Positions 9,888-18,796 are shown, numbered from the stretch's first letter. The stretch is 33,484 nucleotides of DNA from an uncultured bacterium (GCA_938014335.1 CALLRP010000016.1:1-33484); one strand, 5' to 3'. Notes: generated by a model from the letters alone, not told the origin. Numbers and translations: made by a program.

Positions 9888-10910
9888 ATGACTCGTTTAT
9901 TGTTAAGTTTCATCGGTGTGGCATCCCTTGTCTGTGTTTTTATAATAATCTCGAGCTGTGGAAGCAAACCGCAGGAGACCCCACCTTCAACCCCTTCCCA
10001 ACAACAGCAACAAGATACAACTGCCCCTTTGAAAAAAATTAAAGTGGCTTTTATCACCAATAATGCCTCCGATTTCTGGAAAATCGCAGAAGCAGGAACA
10101 AAAAAAGCCTCACAAGATTTTGGGGTAGATGTTATCTTCCGCATTCCCTCCGCAGGAACAGCAGAACAGCAACAACAAATTTTACAAGATTTAATTACTT
10201 TAGGTGTCGCAGGGATTGCCATCAGCCCTAAAGACCCAGAAAATCAAACAGAAATGTTAAATGAAGCAGCAAAGAAAACAAATCTTATAACACAAGACAG
10301 CGATGCTCCAAATAGCTTAAGAAAATGCTATATTGGAACCAATAATTTCGATGCAGGAGTCGAAGCGGGGAAATTAGTTCAAGCATGCACTCCCCCAGGG
10401 TCAAAAATAATTATTTGTGTTGGCACATTAGACGCACAAAATGCACGGGACCGATTAGAAGGTCTAAAAAAACAAATCGAATCAACTGGGCATCAGATTA
10501 TAGACATCCGCACGGACGAAACCGACCGTGCCAAAGCGATTGCTAATGTCCAGGATGCCTTAGTTCGTTATCCTGATGTAGCATGTTTTGTAGGATTGTG
10601 GAGTTATAACGGTCCCGCCATATTAAACGGTGTTCGCGACTCGGGTAAATTAGGACAGGTTAAAATTGTTTGCTTTGATGAGGAAGATGAAACCTTACAG
10701 GGTGTAAAAGACGGACATATTTACGGAACCGTTGTGCAGAGACCATTTGAATTTGGTTATCAATCTGTTCGTGTATTAAAAGAATTAGCAGAAGGAAATA
10801 CAAGCAGTATTCCAGAAAATAAACAAATCTTTATCCCAACACTATCCGTAATTAAAGAAAATGTAGATTCTTTCTGGTCTGAACTTAAACAAATTTTAGG
10901 TAAGTCATAG
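9888..10910 (+). CDS. Sugar-binding lipoprotein of an ABC importer (RbsB/XylF class)
   Basis: A 340-residue periplasmic-binding-protein family 1 member. The start at 9888 follows a GGAGG 8-12 nt upstream; an in-frame TTG at 9822 would add a hydrophilic tail before the signal peptide and is unlikely. The signal peptide ends in IISSC with the lipid cysteine at residue 24, then a Pro/Gln-rich linker (PSTPSQQQQQ). The mature domain opens KVAFITNNASDFWKIAEAGT, typical of ribose/xylose binders, and ends with a conserved FVGLWSYNGPA hinge region. It is first of a three-gene rightward cluster with the permease and the 766-residue protein. The nearby xylulokinase points to a pentose, but the ligand cannot be read from the sequence. 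Confidence 0.9.
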   Translation: MTRLLLSFIGVASLVCVFIIISSCGSKPQETPPSTPSQQQQQDTTAPLKKIKVAFITNNASDFWKIAEAGTKKASQDFGVDVIFRIPSAGTAEQQQQILQDLITLGVAGIAISPKDPENQTEMLNEAAKKTNLITQDSDAPNSLRKCYIGTNNFDAGVEAGKLVQACTPPGSKIIICVGTLDAQNARDRLEGLKKQIESTGHQIIDIRTDETDRAKAIANVQDALVRYPDVACFVGLWSYNGPAILNGVRDSGKLGQVKIVCFDEEDETLQGVKDGHIYGTVVQRPFEFGYQSVRVLKELAEGNTSSIPENKQIFIPTLSVIKENVDSFWSELKQILGKS

Positions 10911-10941
10911 GATTATTTAGGTCAAGTAAGGGTAAATAAGA

Positions 10942-12027
10942 ATGAGAAAAGCCTTAGGATTAGTTGGTCTTATAATTGTTTTGTGTATACTTGCATATTT
11001 ATGGGAATGGTTACAATGGTATCGTCACGGAAAAGATTTAGGAATCCCCTTTTCCAGTAATTTCTTATCTTTAACAAATTTTAAAAATTTATTACCATGG
11101 GTTGGTTTATTCGGAATATTAGCACTCGCTCAATCTATTGTTATCATTACAGGGGGAATAGACCTTTCCATCGGCAGTGTTGTTTGTCTTGTTTCTGTTA
11201 TTTCATGCATCCTTATCGATAAAGGACAGGGATGGTCTCCCTTCCTAATATTTCCTTTCGCTTTATGCATTGCAATCCTTATCGGTTTATGGCATGGAAC
11301 GCTCATTTCATACTTCAACATACAACCTTTTGTAGTTACCCTCTGCGGTTTATTTGCATATCGTAGTTTTGCTCGTTTTTTTGCCGGGGATACAACACAA
11401 GGTTTTGGCAATGCATTACCCAACTGGAAATGGTTAGGAAGGGGAACTCTTTTAGATTGGTTCCCATCTCTACAACCCACCGGAGGAACTCCTTCTTCCA
11501 CAATTGCTTTACTAATGGATTTAATCGCCGCCCCCCTGGTAATTATGTTAATTTTTACTATTATTGTCGGATTATTCCTCCATCTTTCCCCCATGGGAAG
11601 ACATCTCTTTGCTTTAGGTGCTAACGAAGAATCAGCAAGATTCAGTGGTATTCAAACAAACCGTCTCAAATTATTAGCATATGTTATTTGCAGTTTTATA
11701 GCAGGTATGGGAGGGCTTTTGTTTGCATTTAAAGTTAATTCTGTTCAACCTTCAGATTTTGGCAGTTTCTATGAACTATATGCAGTGGCCGGTGCCGTAT
11801 TAGGTGGGTGTAGTCTTCGAGGGGGGACAGGAAATGTTATGGGGGTGATTTTGGGTATTGCATTAATTATGGTTTTACGCAATCTGGTAAATATTTTAGG
11901 TATTCGTAGTGAGTTAGAATATGTTGTCATTGGAGGGGCAATTTTGGCAGGTGTCTGTGCAGATGAATTCTTTATGCGACGCTCACTCAAAAAAAGAACC
12001 ATTGAGGCACAAAAAGAAACAAAATGA
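10942..12027 (+). CDS. ABC sugar transporter permease, RbsC type
   Basis: A 361-residue inner-membrane permease of the BPD_transp_2 family, with roughly ten hydrophobic segments. The signature GGIDLSIGSVV is near residue 70, and the ATPase-docking loop reads LGANEESARFSGI, followed by LLAYVICSFIAGMGG. The C-terminal segments carry the usual GAVLGGCSLRGGTGNVMG. An AAGGG lies 10 nt before the ATG. It follows the binding-protein gene by 31 nt and overlaps the next gene by ATGA. No RbsA-type ATPase is encoded here, so the transporter must borrow an ATPase encoded elsewhere. Confidence 0.93.
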   Translation: MRKALGLVGLIIVLCILAYLWEWLQWYRHGKDLGIPFSSNFLSLTNFKNLLPWVGLFGILALAQSIVIITGGIDLSIGSVVCLVSVISCILIDKGQGWSPFLIFPFALCIAILIGLWHGTLISYFNIQPFVVTLCGLFAYRSFARFFAGDTTQGFGNALPNWKWLGRGTLLDWFPSLQPTGGTPSSTIALLMDLIAAPLVIMLIFTIIVGLFLHLSPMGRHLFALGANEESARFSGIQTNRLKLLAYVICSFIAGMGGLLFAFKVNSVQPSDFGSFYELYAVAGAVLGGCSLRGGTGNVMGVILGIALIMVLRNLVNILGIRSELEYVVIGGAILAGVCADEFFMRRSLKKRTIEAQKETK

Positions 12028-14324
12028 CCATACGAAATGAATATTATATTTACAAAGGATTGTTAAACAAAATTAAAGAACCTCCAACCCCGGAGGAACT
12101 TAAGAAATGCGCCTGCATTACATTTTTCCCAGAAGATTTAATGAAATGGTCTATGGAAGACGACCCCGGGGAATTAGAGTGGAAAGGAATTCCTGCAAAG
12201 AAGATAATTGAGGAAACAGATGGAGAAAAAATATTCAAATGGACAGGAGATTTTACTTCCCTTCGAAGGCTAAACTTTTTAAAAGACATGGAAAAACCTA
12301 GTTTTTGGGTTCCTTTAAGTACGCGAACAAGTTTAGTCCCTCATTTTCCCATCGCACAAAATAAATATCCTATTGTAGAACTAACTTACCGTATGCAATA
12401 TGGGAAAAGTCTACCCGCATGGACATGGTATTATACAACGGGACAATTCTTTGAATTTTTGGATATGGATTTCAAGTGGACTACCGTAGCAAGGGCATGG
12501 TGTTTTAACAGTTTCCCAAGAAAAATGGAAAATTTTGCTCTCCGTTTATATTCCTTTACAAGAACAAAAGAGACGATGTATATCCAAAACATTCGATTTC
12601 GTGAACCCACAGCAAGAGAAAAAGAACTCCTGAACACGAAAGATATTTTACAGTTGGAAAATGAAAAAACTATCCGTTACCCTTTACTTGATGAATTTTT
12701 CCCCATAGGTACTTATATCAATGCGAATACTGCAAGAAACATGTCCCATCTATTAAAAATAGACCTTGCCTCCTACCTGGATTTGCTATTCGAAGATATT
12801 TCCTTGCACTATCATAATGTTGCCTTCGTAGAAAAATTCTATGATTTCCTCCCAGGTGACCAGGAAGTTCTATTTGAAATATCCCGAAAACATAATGTCA
12901 AGTTAATCATTTCTTTAGAAGAAGAAAACATTCTACTGGAACCCTCAAAAACCAATTTATTCATAAAAGAAAAAGAACACACAATAAAAAGATATGCCTC
13001 TGAAGACAATCTATTTGGATGGGTAATTAAAGAAAATCCAAATGATGCCGAAGCAGATGCTTATATCCAAATTAAAAAGAAAATAGAACAAATAGATGAA
13101 AAACACCCCGTTATTTACCTTACAAGAGAAGCCAATGCATTCCCGCTGTATGCACAATTTTCATCTATTGCTGGGTTGAGCCATTGGAAATCCAATAACC
13201 CATGGGAATTGGGACAGGTGCTAAAAACACATATGAAATTTATCAATGGACAACATTTGTGGGCTATAGGGCCCACTTTTGTTTTTGGTTCCGGTGCACC
13301 AATATGGAATTCTGCCCCTGAAATACGGCTAATGATTAATTTAGCAATTTCCAGTGGTGCCCGCGGCTGGTTAAGTTATACATTTCATAATATCCCACTC
13401 TGGTCAGGAGGAGAGTGCCAGCGTTCCTTAACGGGTCCCTTCCTCACTTTCAGTGATGTCTGGCAGGAATTAGGGGGGAGGTTAGGACGATTTTATTCAC
13501 TTGCATCTTTGGTTATGTCTGCTAAACCCACTTCTCCTCCAGACTTTGTGCCTGATATTCAGTCCCGAAAACACCCGCGTTCTCGATGCCCTGACAGTGT
13601 GGACATTGTAATAAGCACATGGATGAAAGGGGAAAACTTCTGGTTATTCTATCTTGTAAATCAAGATACCTCTGAAGTAACGGGAGTTAATATTAATTTT
13701 CGTTCTGCTTTGCCAGAGCAATATCGAGTTTACGATGCTACCCAATTTGTCCGTTCTTATCAGTGGGAGGAATTACCTCAGTCCTTCCATCGTGAAATGT
13801 TCCCCGGACAGGGACAAATTATGCTTATCGCTACACCCGATGAATGTCAGCGATGGGGCGAAATAATTATGAAACGAATTTTTGAATACTTGGAACAACA
13901 AATCTTTATAGACATTGAACTTTTAAGACCCTATTTATCATCTACTGAAAAAATCACAGATAAAGTCAAAGATTTAAAAGAGAAACAATCTATAAACACA
14001 TTGCAAAAGATGGTAGAAATAAAAAATCAAATAACGAATACCATATATGCTACTGAAGATCTTTATAAAATCCGTGGGAAACTTTTTGAAGTCGGGGCTA
14101 TTTTATGTGCTTGTGATGGCGTCTTATGTCGTTTACTAAGTGAATCAAAAACGACTATTATAGATCAATATAAAGAAGAAATATTAAAATTAGCCGGTGA
14201 GTTTATTGAATATCGTTTAGGGGTTCGAGAAGGAAAAGGGAAAAAATTCTTAACCCCTATTAAAAAACTTTCCGAACGACTATATACAATTTTACAAGAA
14301 TTACGCCAAAATGTAAGTACTTAA
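12024..14324 (+). CDS. Large TIM-barrel-like protein, possible glycoside hydrolase (family unassigned)
   Basis: A 766-residue protein with no signal peptide, so it is likely cytoplasmic. Residues about 60-200 look like a carbohydrate-binding beta sandwich rich in Trp and Phe. Residues about 225-520 have alternating strands and helices like a glycoside-hydrolase barrel, including a late GARGWLSYTFHN strand and TYINANTARNMSHLL early on. A short beta domain follows, then a helical, Lys/Glu-rich tail from about 620. I cannot assign catalytic residues. The ATGA overlap with the permease gene implies translational coupling, and hence a role in handling the imported sugar or glycoside. Convergent with xylB, 10 nt apart, with no clear terminator between. 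Confidence 0.75.
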   Translation: MTIRNEYYIYKGLLNKIKEPPTPEELKKCACITFFPEDLMKWSMEDDPGELEWKGIPAKKIIEETDGEKIFKWTGDFTSLRRLNFLKDMEKPSFWVPLSTRTSLVPHFPIAQNKYPIVELTYRMQYGKSLPAWTWYYTTGQFFEFLDMDFKWTTVARAWCFNSFPRKMENFALRLYSFTRTKETMYIQNIRFREPTAREKELLNTKDILQLENEKTIRYPLLDEFFPIGTYINANTARNMSHLLKIDLASYLDLLFEDISLHYHNVAFVEKFYDFLPGDQEVLFEISRKHNVKLIISLEEENILLEPSKTNLFIKEKEHTIKRYASEDNLFGWVIKENPNDAEADAYIQIKKKIEQIDEKHPVIYLTREANAFPLYAQFSSIAGLSHWKSNNPWELGQVLKTHMKFINGQHLWAIGPTFVFGSGAPIWNSAPEIRLMINLAISSGARGWLSYTFHNIPLWSGGECQRSLTGPFLTFSDVWQELGGRLGRFYSLASLVMSAKPTSPPDFVPDIQSRKHPRSRCPDSVDIVISTWMKGENFWLFYLVNQDTSEVTGVNINFRSALPEQYRVYDATQFVRSYQWEELPQSFHREMFPGQGQIMLIATPDECQRWGEIIMKRIFEYLEQQIFIDIELLRPYLSSTEKITDKVKDLKEKQSINTLQKMVEIKNQITNTIYATEDLYKIRGKLFEVGAILCACDGVLCRLLSESKTTIIDQYKEEILKLAGEFIEYRLGVREGKGKKFLTPIKKLSERLYTILQELRQNVST

Positions 14325-14334
14325 AAGACAAATA

Positions 14335-15861
14335 TCACCCTTCTATTTTAGTCCCAATCCTTTTGAAGGACGGAGCAATAGCTCTATACACTGATTTGTA
14401 TTCCTCATACCAGAAATCATATTCACCACTAATATTCATATTAGGCTCAACCCGGTTTATTTCTTTAATAATGCTATCACATGCCTCTGACAATGAAGAG
14501 AACATCCCTGCTGGAATACTTGCCAACAAACCCGCACCAAATGCAGGACCTTCATCAATATTAATAACTACCATTGGCACTTTACATATATCTGCCATAA
14601 TTTGTCGCCATAATTTACTTCTTGCTCCCCCCCCTGAGATACGAACCTCATTAATAGGTATGTCCATACCCTTCATTATCTCTATACTATCCCGCATGCC
14701 AAACGCCACCCCTTCCAATACCGACCTTGCCATTTCTGCTTTACCATGCATTAAAGATAGTCCTATAAAAGCACCTCTGGCATACGGATCCTTATGAGGA
14801 GTGCGTTCCCCAGTTAAATAGGGAAGAAAAATGAGCCCATTAGAACCTACAGGTACTTTCTCAGCGGGTCCTGTTATATATTCATAAGCATCAACTCCTG
14901 TCTCCTTTGACTTTTCAACTTCTTCGCTACAAAGTTTATTCCGAAACCATTGGAGTGAGCCACCCGCACTTAACATTACACCCATTACATGCCATGCCCC
15001 GGGTACAGAATGACAGAAAGTATGTACTCGTCCCTCTGGGTCGGTATGAACATGCTCTGCAAATGCGAAAACCACCCCACTCGTTCCTAACGAAGCAGAG
15101 ACAACACCCGAACGAACAACCCCACAACCCACTCCTCCTGCTGCTTGGTCTCCGCCTCCTGCAACCACAACTATTTCTTTAGATAAACCCAATTGTTCAG
15201 CAACAGAAGGTTTCATCTTTCCTGTAACCTCTGTCCCTTCATAAACTTTCGGTAACCATCCTATTGGAATCTCAAGTTTATTCAGTAATTCCTCATGCCA
15301 GCATCTTTTATTTACATTAAAAAGCAATGTTCCCGATGCATCCGCCACATCCGAAGCAAACTCCCCCGTGAGTTCATAACGAATATAATCTTTGGGTAAC
15401 AAAACATGCTTTACCTTTTTATATATCGCTGGCTCTTCATCTCTTAACCATAAAATTTTAGGTGCTGTAAATCCTGTCAGTGCAGGATTGGATACCATTT
15501 CTAAAAGGTTCTTTTCTCCAACAATTTCATTTATCTTCTCACATTGTTTTGCCGTTCGCTGGTCACACCACAAAATAGCAGGATATAAAACCTCGCCTTT
15601 CTCATCTAAGAAAACAGAACCATGCATTTGTCCTGTTAAACCAATTGCACGAACTTCATATCCATTAATTTGAGTGCAGATTTCCCGAAGTCCATCAAAT
15701 ACCGCTTGTTTCCAATCCTGTGGATTTTGTTGTGCCCAACCCGGCTTCGGACTCTGCAAATCATAACTTTTTGTAACAGAGGCAATGACCTTTCCTCCTT
15801 CATTAATAGCAACGATTTTTGTTCCACTTGTTCCTACATCAATACCTATCACATAACTCAT
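14335..15861 (-). CDS. xylB: Xylulokinase (FGGY carbohydrate kinase)
   Basis: A 508-residue kinase that phosphorylates D-xylulose to xylulose 5-phosphate for the pentose phosphate pathway. The N-terminal phosphate loop is GIDVGTSGTKIVAI. Substrate contacts include GQMHGSVFLD and ILWCDQRT, and the run LTGFTAPKILWL is characteristic of XylB among FGGY kinases. The C-terminal ATPase half shows GGGDQAAGGVGCG, SLGTSGVVFA and RISGGGARSKLWRQI. Full length for the family. AAGGGA lies 8 nt before the ATG. No xylose isomerase (xylA) is in the window. Its convergence with the sugar-import cluster suggests a shared pentose pathway rather than a shared transcript. Confidence 0.94.
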   Translation of the reverse strand: MSYVIGIDVGTSGTKIVAINEGGKVIASVTKSYDLQSPKPGWAQQNPQDWKQAVFDGLREICTQINGYEVRAIGLTGQMHGSVFLDEKGEVLYPAILWCDQRTAKQCEKINEIVGEKNLLEMVSNPALTGFTAPKILWLRDEEPAIYKKVKHVLLPKDYIRYELTGEFASDVADASGTLLFNVNKRCWHEELLNKLEIPIGWLPKVYEGTEVTGKMKPSVAEQLGLSKEIVVVAGGGDQAAGGVGCGVVRSGVVSASLGTSGVVFAFAEHVHTDPEGRVHTFCHSVPGAWHVMGVMLSAGGSLQWFRNKLCSEEVEKSKETGVDAYEYITGPAEKVPVGSNGLIFLPYLTGERTPHKDPYARGAFIGLSLMHGKAEMARSVLEGVAFGMRDSIEIMKGMDIPINEVRISGGGARSKLWRQIMADICKVPMVVINIDEGPAFGAGLLASIPAGMFSSLSEACDSIIKEINRVEPNMNISGEYDFWYEEYKSVYRAIAPSFKRIGTKIEG

Positions 15862-15905
15862 AATCCGTTCCCTTCATATCTTGTCATTTAAATTAACCCT
15901 ATCTG

Positions 15906-15941
15906 CCTGACTTGTCTGATCTGTTCGACTCGTCCGACAAA
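15906..15941. repeat. Degenerate 9-bp period repeat, four units
   Basis: Four consecutive 9-mers: CCTGACTTG, TCTGATCTG, TTCGACTCG and TCCGACAAA, with consensus YYYGAYYYG. On the other strand this reads as GTCGGAC-like units. It lies between xylB and the glycosyltransferase gene, in the 5' region upstream of xylB. Confidence 0.7.
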
Positions 15942-16006
15942 AAATATACACCAATTATTTATCATAAACCATTATTCAATTGCATGCAAATAGAATGGAG
16001 AAGATA

Positions 16007-17059
16007 TTAAATTCGCTTCAAAGCAGTAATAAGTTTCCATGTTGTTTGTTCCCATGTATATTCTACAACGCGTAACCTGCCTAACCGTATCCGTTCTTTA
16101 CGTTCTTCTGGAGAAAGATTTACAATTCGGTGAAGCACAGTATTGATTGAAGAAATATTTTCCGAGTGATAATAAAAAGGCAATTCGCCACATCGTTCTT
16201 CCATTGCAGGAGTCATAGGAGTAACAACACAAGTCCCTGCTTGCATAGCTTCAATAGGTCGTAAAGCACTCCCATCGTGAATGGCGGGATATATAAAAGC
16301 CGTTGTATTCTGAAACAAACCAGCTAAAGTGCGGTCAGGGCATTCTTCAATACGAAAAACATTATCCCCCCAACTTGAAGGTTCTTTAAAGTGCTTTTTG
16401 CCAAGTAAAACAATTGTGTGAGGTTTTTCTTTACAAAAATATTGTATTACCTCCAATATTTCAGACAAATGATTTATGGTCGCATCATCTATAACAGAAA
16501 CCAAATAGGGAGGGGCAATGAGTGGTGATGACGGTTGTGAAAGTATAGGTTCTACACCGGCGGGTATAGTTACAATTTTATTCAAAGGAATTTTCCACAC
16601 ATCTAAACAACATCTTCGTGTATATTCGGATGCAGTTAACCACAAAGGACTTTCGTAAAATATCCTCTTTATATCACGCTTCCGAAAAAAATCTTCTTTT
16701 AATATTCCACGATACCAATTTTCAGCGTGAATAATTAAAGGAATACATGGAACACTTGTAATAAAATGAGCCGTTTCCAACGGTGTGATTACCGCCTCAA
16801 TTTTGAATTTCTTAATAAGAGGGTCTAACACAGAACCCCGAAGTGTAATAGAAGAGAAAAAACCTTCAGGTTTATTCACGTCTTTAATTACAGGCCAGCC
16901 TGCCCACTGTTCATATCCCATGTCTTGATTTATTAGAATAAAAAACTCTGTCGTTTCCTGTAACTTTGTAGAGTAGGAAAGACATTTATATAAAAACCGA
17001 CAAATGAGGTCATCCGGCTCAAAGTCATCCGAAGCAAACAGATTTATCCCTACTTTCAT
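16007..17059 (-). CDS. Group 1 (GT4-type) glycosyltransferase
   Basis: A 350-residue GT-B fold retaining glycosyltransferase, cytoplasmic or peripheral at the inner membrane. The C-terminal nucleotide-sugar site reads AIHDGSALRPIEAMQAGTCVV, corresponding to the E-x7-E motif of family 4, with Asp in place of the first Glu. The preceding ECPDRTLAGLFQNTTAFIYPA is the usual strand-helix before the motif. The N-terminal half is divergent, and I cannot name the acceptor. AGAGGG lies about 6 nt before the ATG. It follows sat by 41 nt on the same strand but has no evident functional link to it; no other polysaccharide genes surround it. Confidence 0.85.
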   Translation of the reverse strand: MKVGINLFASDDFEPDDLICRFLYKCLSYSTKLQETTEFFILINQDMGYEQWAGWPVIKDVNKPEGFFSSITLRGSVLDPLIKKFKIEAVITPLETAHFITSVPCIPLIIHAENWYRGILKEDFFRKRDIKRIFYESPLWLTASEYTRRCCLDVWKIPLNKIVTIPAGVEPILSQPSSPLIAPPYLVSVIDDATINHLSEILEVIQYFCKEKPHTIVLLGKKHFKEPSSWGDNVFRIEECPDRTLAGLFQNTTAFIYPAIHDGSALRPIEAMQAGTCVVTPMTPAMEERCGELPFYYHSENISSINTVLHRIVNLSPEERKERIRLGRLRVVEYTWEQTTWKLITALKRI

Positions 17060-17100
17060 GAATTCCCTCTTCTCATATGTTTTGCCACATTATTTTTCCC

Positions 17101-18252
17101 TTATCCATTTTGTGCCCAATTCATTAGAACAGCGGCAACCTCTTTTCGTGTAAATTCTTCAGGTAGCGTTTCCCCTTTTTTCAACATCTCTCTAACCTTT
17201 GTCCCACTTAATACTACATGTGTATTAGCATCGTGAGGACAGGTTTTTATTGATGCCATATTACCACATGCACGGCAATAGAAAGTATGATCAAAAAATA
17301 AAGGAGTAATTTTTAGTTCTTCAGGATTGAAATTATCAAAAATCTTTTGTGCATCATAAGTTCCATAATAATTCCCCACCCCTGCATGGTCCCTACCAAC
17401 AATAAAATGAGTGCAACCATAATTTTTACGAACAATCGCATGCATAACGGCTTCTTTGGGACCCGCATATCGCATATTCACTGGCATTATACTTAATAAA
17501 ACATGGTTTTGGGGATAATAATTATTAATCAATGCTTTATAACACTCCATACGAACATTGCCTGGAATATCATCACTCTTTGTCGTTCCCATTAAAGGAT
17601 GTATTAACAAACCATCACAAATTTCCAGGGCACATTTCGTTAAATATTCATGAGCTCTATGTATTGGATTCCTTGTCTGAAATGCTACAATTCGCTTCCA
17701 TCCACGTTCCTCAAAAATAGCTCGTGTTTGTTGAGGAGGCAAATTGTATTCCTCAAAATCAATCACCTTTTTATCAAATACTTCTACAGGACCTGCAATA
17801 AAAATATCTTCTAAACCATAGGTTCGCTTTACACCAGGGTGATTATCATCTGTTGTGCCATACACTTTTTCCGCAAGATACTTTTTATCCAATCGAAACT
17901 TTTCTCTTACCTCTATAGTTCCAACCAATCCATTATCCGCACTATATAACGCTACAACCTCCCCCATTTCAATCATATCCGCCTTATCCCGTGGAACATC
18001 CAGAAGAATGGGAATGGTCCATGGAATTGTTTTATGGATATGCATCGTCTCTAAACTTGATAGGGTTGCCTCTTCTCCCATGAATCCTTCCAGTGGACTA
18101 AATATCCCTTTTGCAATACAGTCCAGGTCAAAAGTTAAATATTCATCTAATAATATTTTCTTTAAATGACGGGCCTGTTCGATTTTTTTTTGTTTTTCAA
18201 TTTCAGATACAAAACGATTTACTAATTTTCCACCATGCGGTTCAATACTCAT
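17101..18252 (-). CDS. sat: Sulfate adenylyltransferase (ATP sulfurylase)
   Basis: A 383-residue homomeric ATP sulfurylase that makes adenosine 5'-phosphosulfate and pyrophosphate from ATP and sulfate, or runs in reverse. It shows the catalytic FQTRNPIHRAHEYL at residues 191-204 (Q-x-R-N-P-x-H-x-x-H), GRDHAGVGNYYG at 286-297, and a cysteine cluster YCRACG and TCPHD (Cys326, Cys329, Cys338) that probably binds zinc. The C-terminus ends with the VLSGTKVREMLKKGE segment and has no fused APS kinase. AAGGAT lies 8 nt before the ATG. Neither APS kinase, APS reductase nor dsr genes are nearby, so assimilatory and dissimilatory roles cannot be separated. A leftward terminator hairpin lies about 100 nt upstream. 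Confidence 0.96.
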   Translation of the reverse strand: MSIEPHGGKLVNRFVSEIEKQKKIEQARHLKKILLDEYLTFDLDCIAKGIFSPLEGFMGEEATLSSLETMHIHKTIPWTIPILLDVPRDKADMIEMGEVVALYSADNGLVGTIEVREKFRLDKKYLAEKVYGTTDDNHPGVKRTYGLEDIFIAGPVEVFDKKVIDFEEYNLPPQQTRAIFEERGWKRIVAFQTRNPIHRAHEYLTKCALEICDGLLIHPLMGTTKSDDIPGNVRMECYKALINNYYPQNHVLLSIMPVNMRYAGPKEAVMHAIVRKNYGCTHFIVGRDHAGVGNYYGTYDAQKIFDNFNPEELKITPLFFDHTFYCRACGNMASIKTCPHDANTHVVLSGTKVREMLKKGETLPEEFTRKEVAAVLMNWAQNG

Positions 18253-18339
18253 AATATATCCTTAAATAAATCCTTTTAGTTAAAAATATTTGTTAAAAAT
18301 TATACTTTAACTTTCTATAGAATTTCGAAAAGGTATTTT

Positions 18340-18376
18340 AAAATAAAAGTGCCGTCGGTTCTTTCGAACCGACGGC
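18340..18376 (-). terminator. Leftward intrinsic terminator or attenuator upstream of sat
   Basis: A perfect 11-bp stem (GCCGTCGGTTC with its complement) closes on a GAAA tetraloop when read on the minus strand and is followed by ACTTTTATTTT (18350-18340). It lies 88-124 nt before the sat ATG, so it would stop leftward transcripts that start upstream and are heading for sat. No gene is clearly terminated by it. Confidence 0.75.
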
Positions 18377-18512
18377 AAGGGTATATTTTATACCCTCTGC
18401 ACTACCCTCTTTTTGGGGAGCGAAATGTAAGGGAAGATGAGATTTGGTTTGTTTTGGAAGCGGTAATGTAAGGGAGGGAAGGGAGGGATTTATAAAGCCA
18501 AAATACAGTTTT

Positions 18513-18574
18513 AAGAGCCCACTGGGGAGCAAGCCGCAGCCCTTGTTAAATTTCACTTGTTCCAGCGGGCTCTT
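18513..18574 (-). repeat. 13-bp inverted repeat with 36-nt loop
   Basis: Arms at 18513-18525 and 18562-18574 match in 12 of 13 positions. The single mismatch is A-C on plus-strand RNA but a tolerated G-U on minus-strand RNA, favouring a leftward RNA. The loop contains CAAG/CTTG complementary segments. Confidence 0.6.
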
Positions 18575-18746
18575 TATTAAATAATTAGAACTCCACTCCT
18601 TCCTCAGGAGTCCCGCTCACTTTATTCAATTGTTGTATCTTATATATAGCAATATATATGCCATAATTATAACTTTTAAATAATTAGTTGATTTATAGTA
18701 ACTTATAAAGAAATATGAAAATCTCAAAAATGGAAACAATATATGT

Positions 18747-18786
18747 GTTTCCCATTTTGGGAAACAATTGTTTCCCATTTTGGGAA
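18747..18786. promoter_or_regulatory. Twin palindromic operators for the sigma-54 activator gene
   Basis: GTTTCCCATTTTGGGAAAC (18747-18765) is a 19-bp palindrome. A second copy, complete except for its last two bases, lies at 18770-18786, centre-to-centre 23 bp. A partial half-site TGGAAACAAT occurs at 18731-18740. The sites sit just upstream of the -35 box at 18797, an activator-type position. The binding protein is unknown; autoregulation by the adjacent regulator is possible. Confidence 0.75.
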
Positions 18787-18796
18787 TAATAAAAAA

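Larger units (their letters stand above)
18253..18746. other. Structured intergenic region between sat and the sigma-54 activator gene
   Basis: No convincing gene is seen here; a 72-codon open frame on the minus strand (18338-18556) has no ribosome site and runs through the hairpins. The region contains, left to right, a strong terminator-like hairpin (18351-18376), an 8-bp AT-rich hairpin (18378-18396), two imperfect direct copies of AGCG-x-AATGTAAGGGA (18417-18436 and 18456-18477), a 13-bp inverted repeat with a 36-nt loop (18513-18574), and a small hairpin ACTCCT/AGGAGT near 18595-18611. Confidence 0.6.

Noticed and set aside
14907..15182. Plus-strand open frames across xylB
   Set aside because: Antisense shadows of a clear xylB gene, with no motifs or ribosome sites.
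18338..18556. 72-codon minus-strand open frame upstream of sat
   Set aside because: No ribosome site, Pro/Leu/Ser-rich translation typical of repeat DNA, and it runs through the hairpins and terminator.
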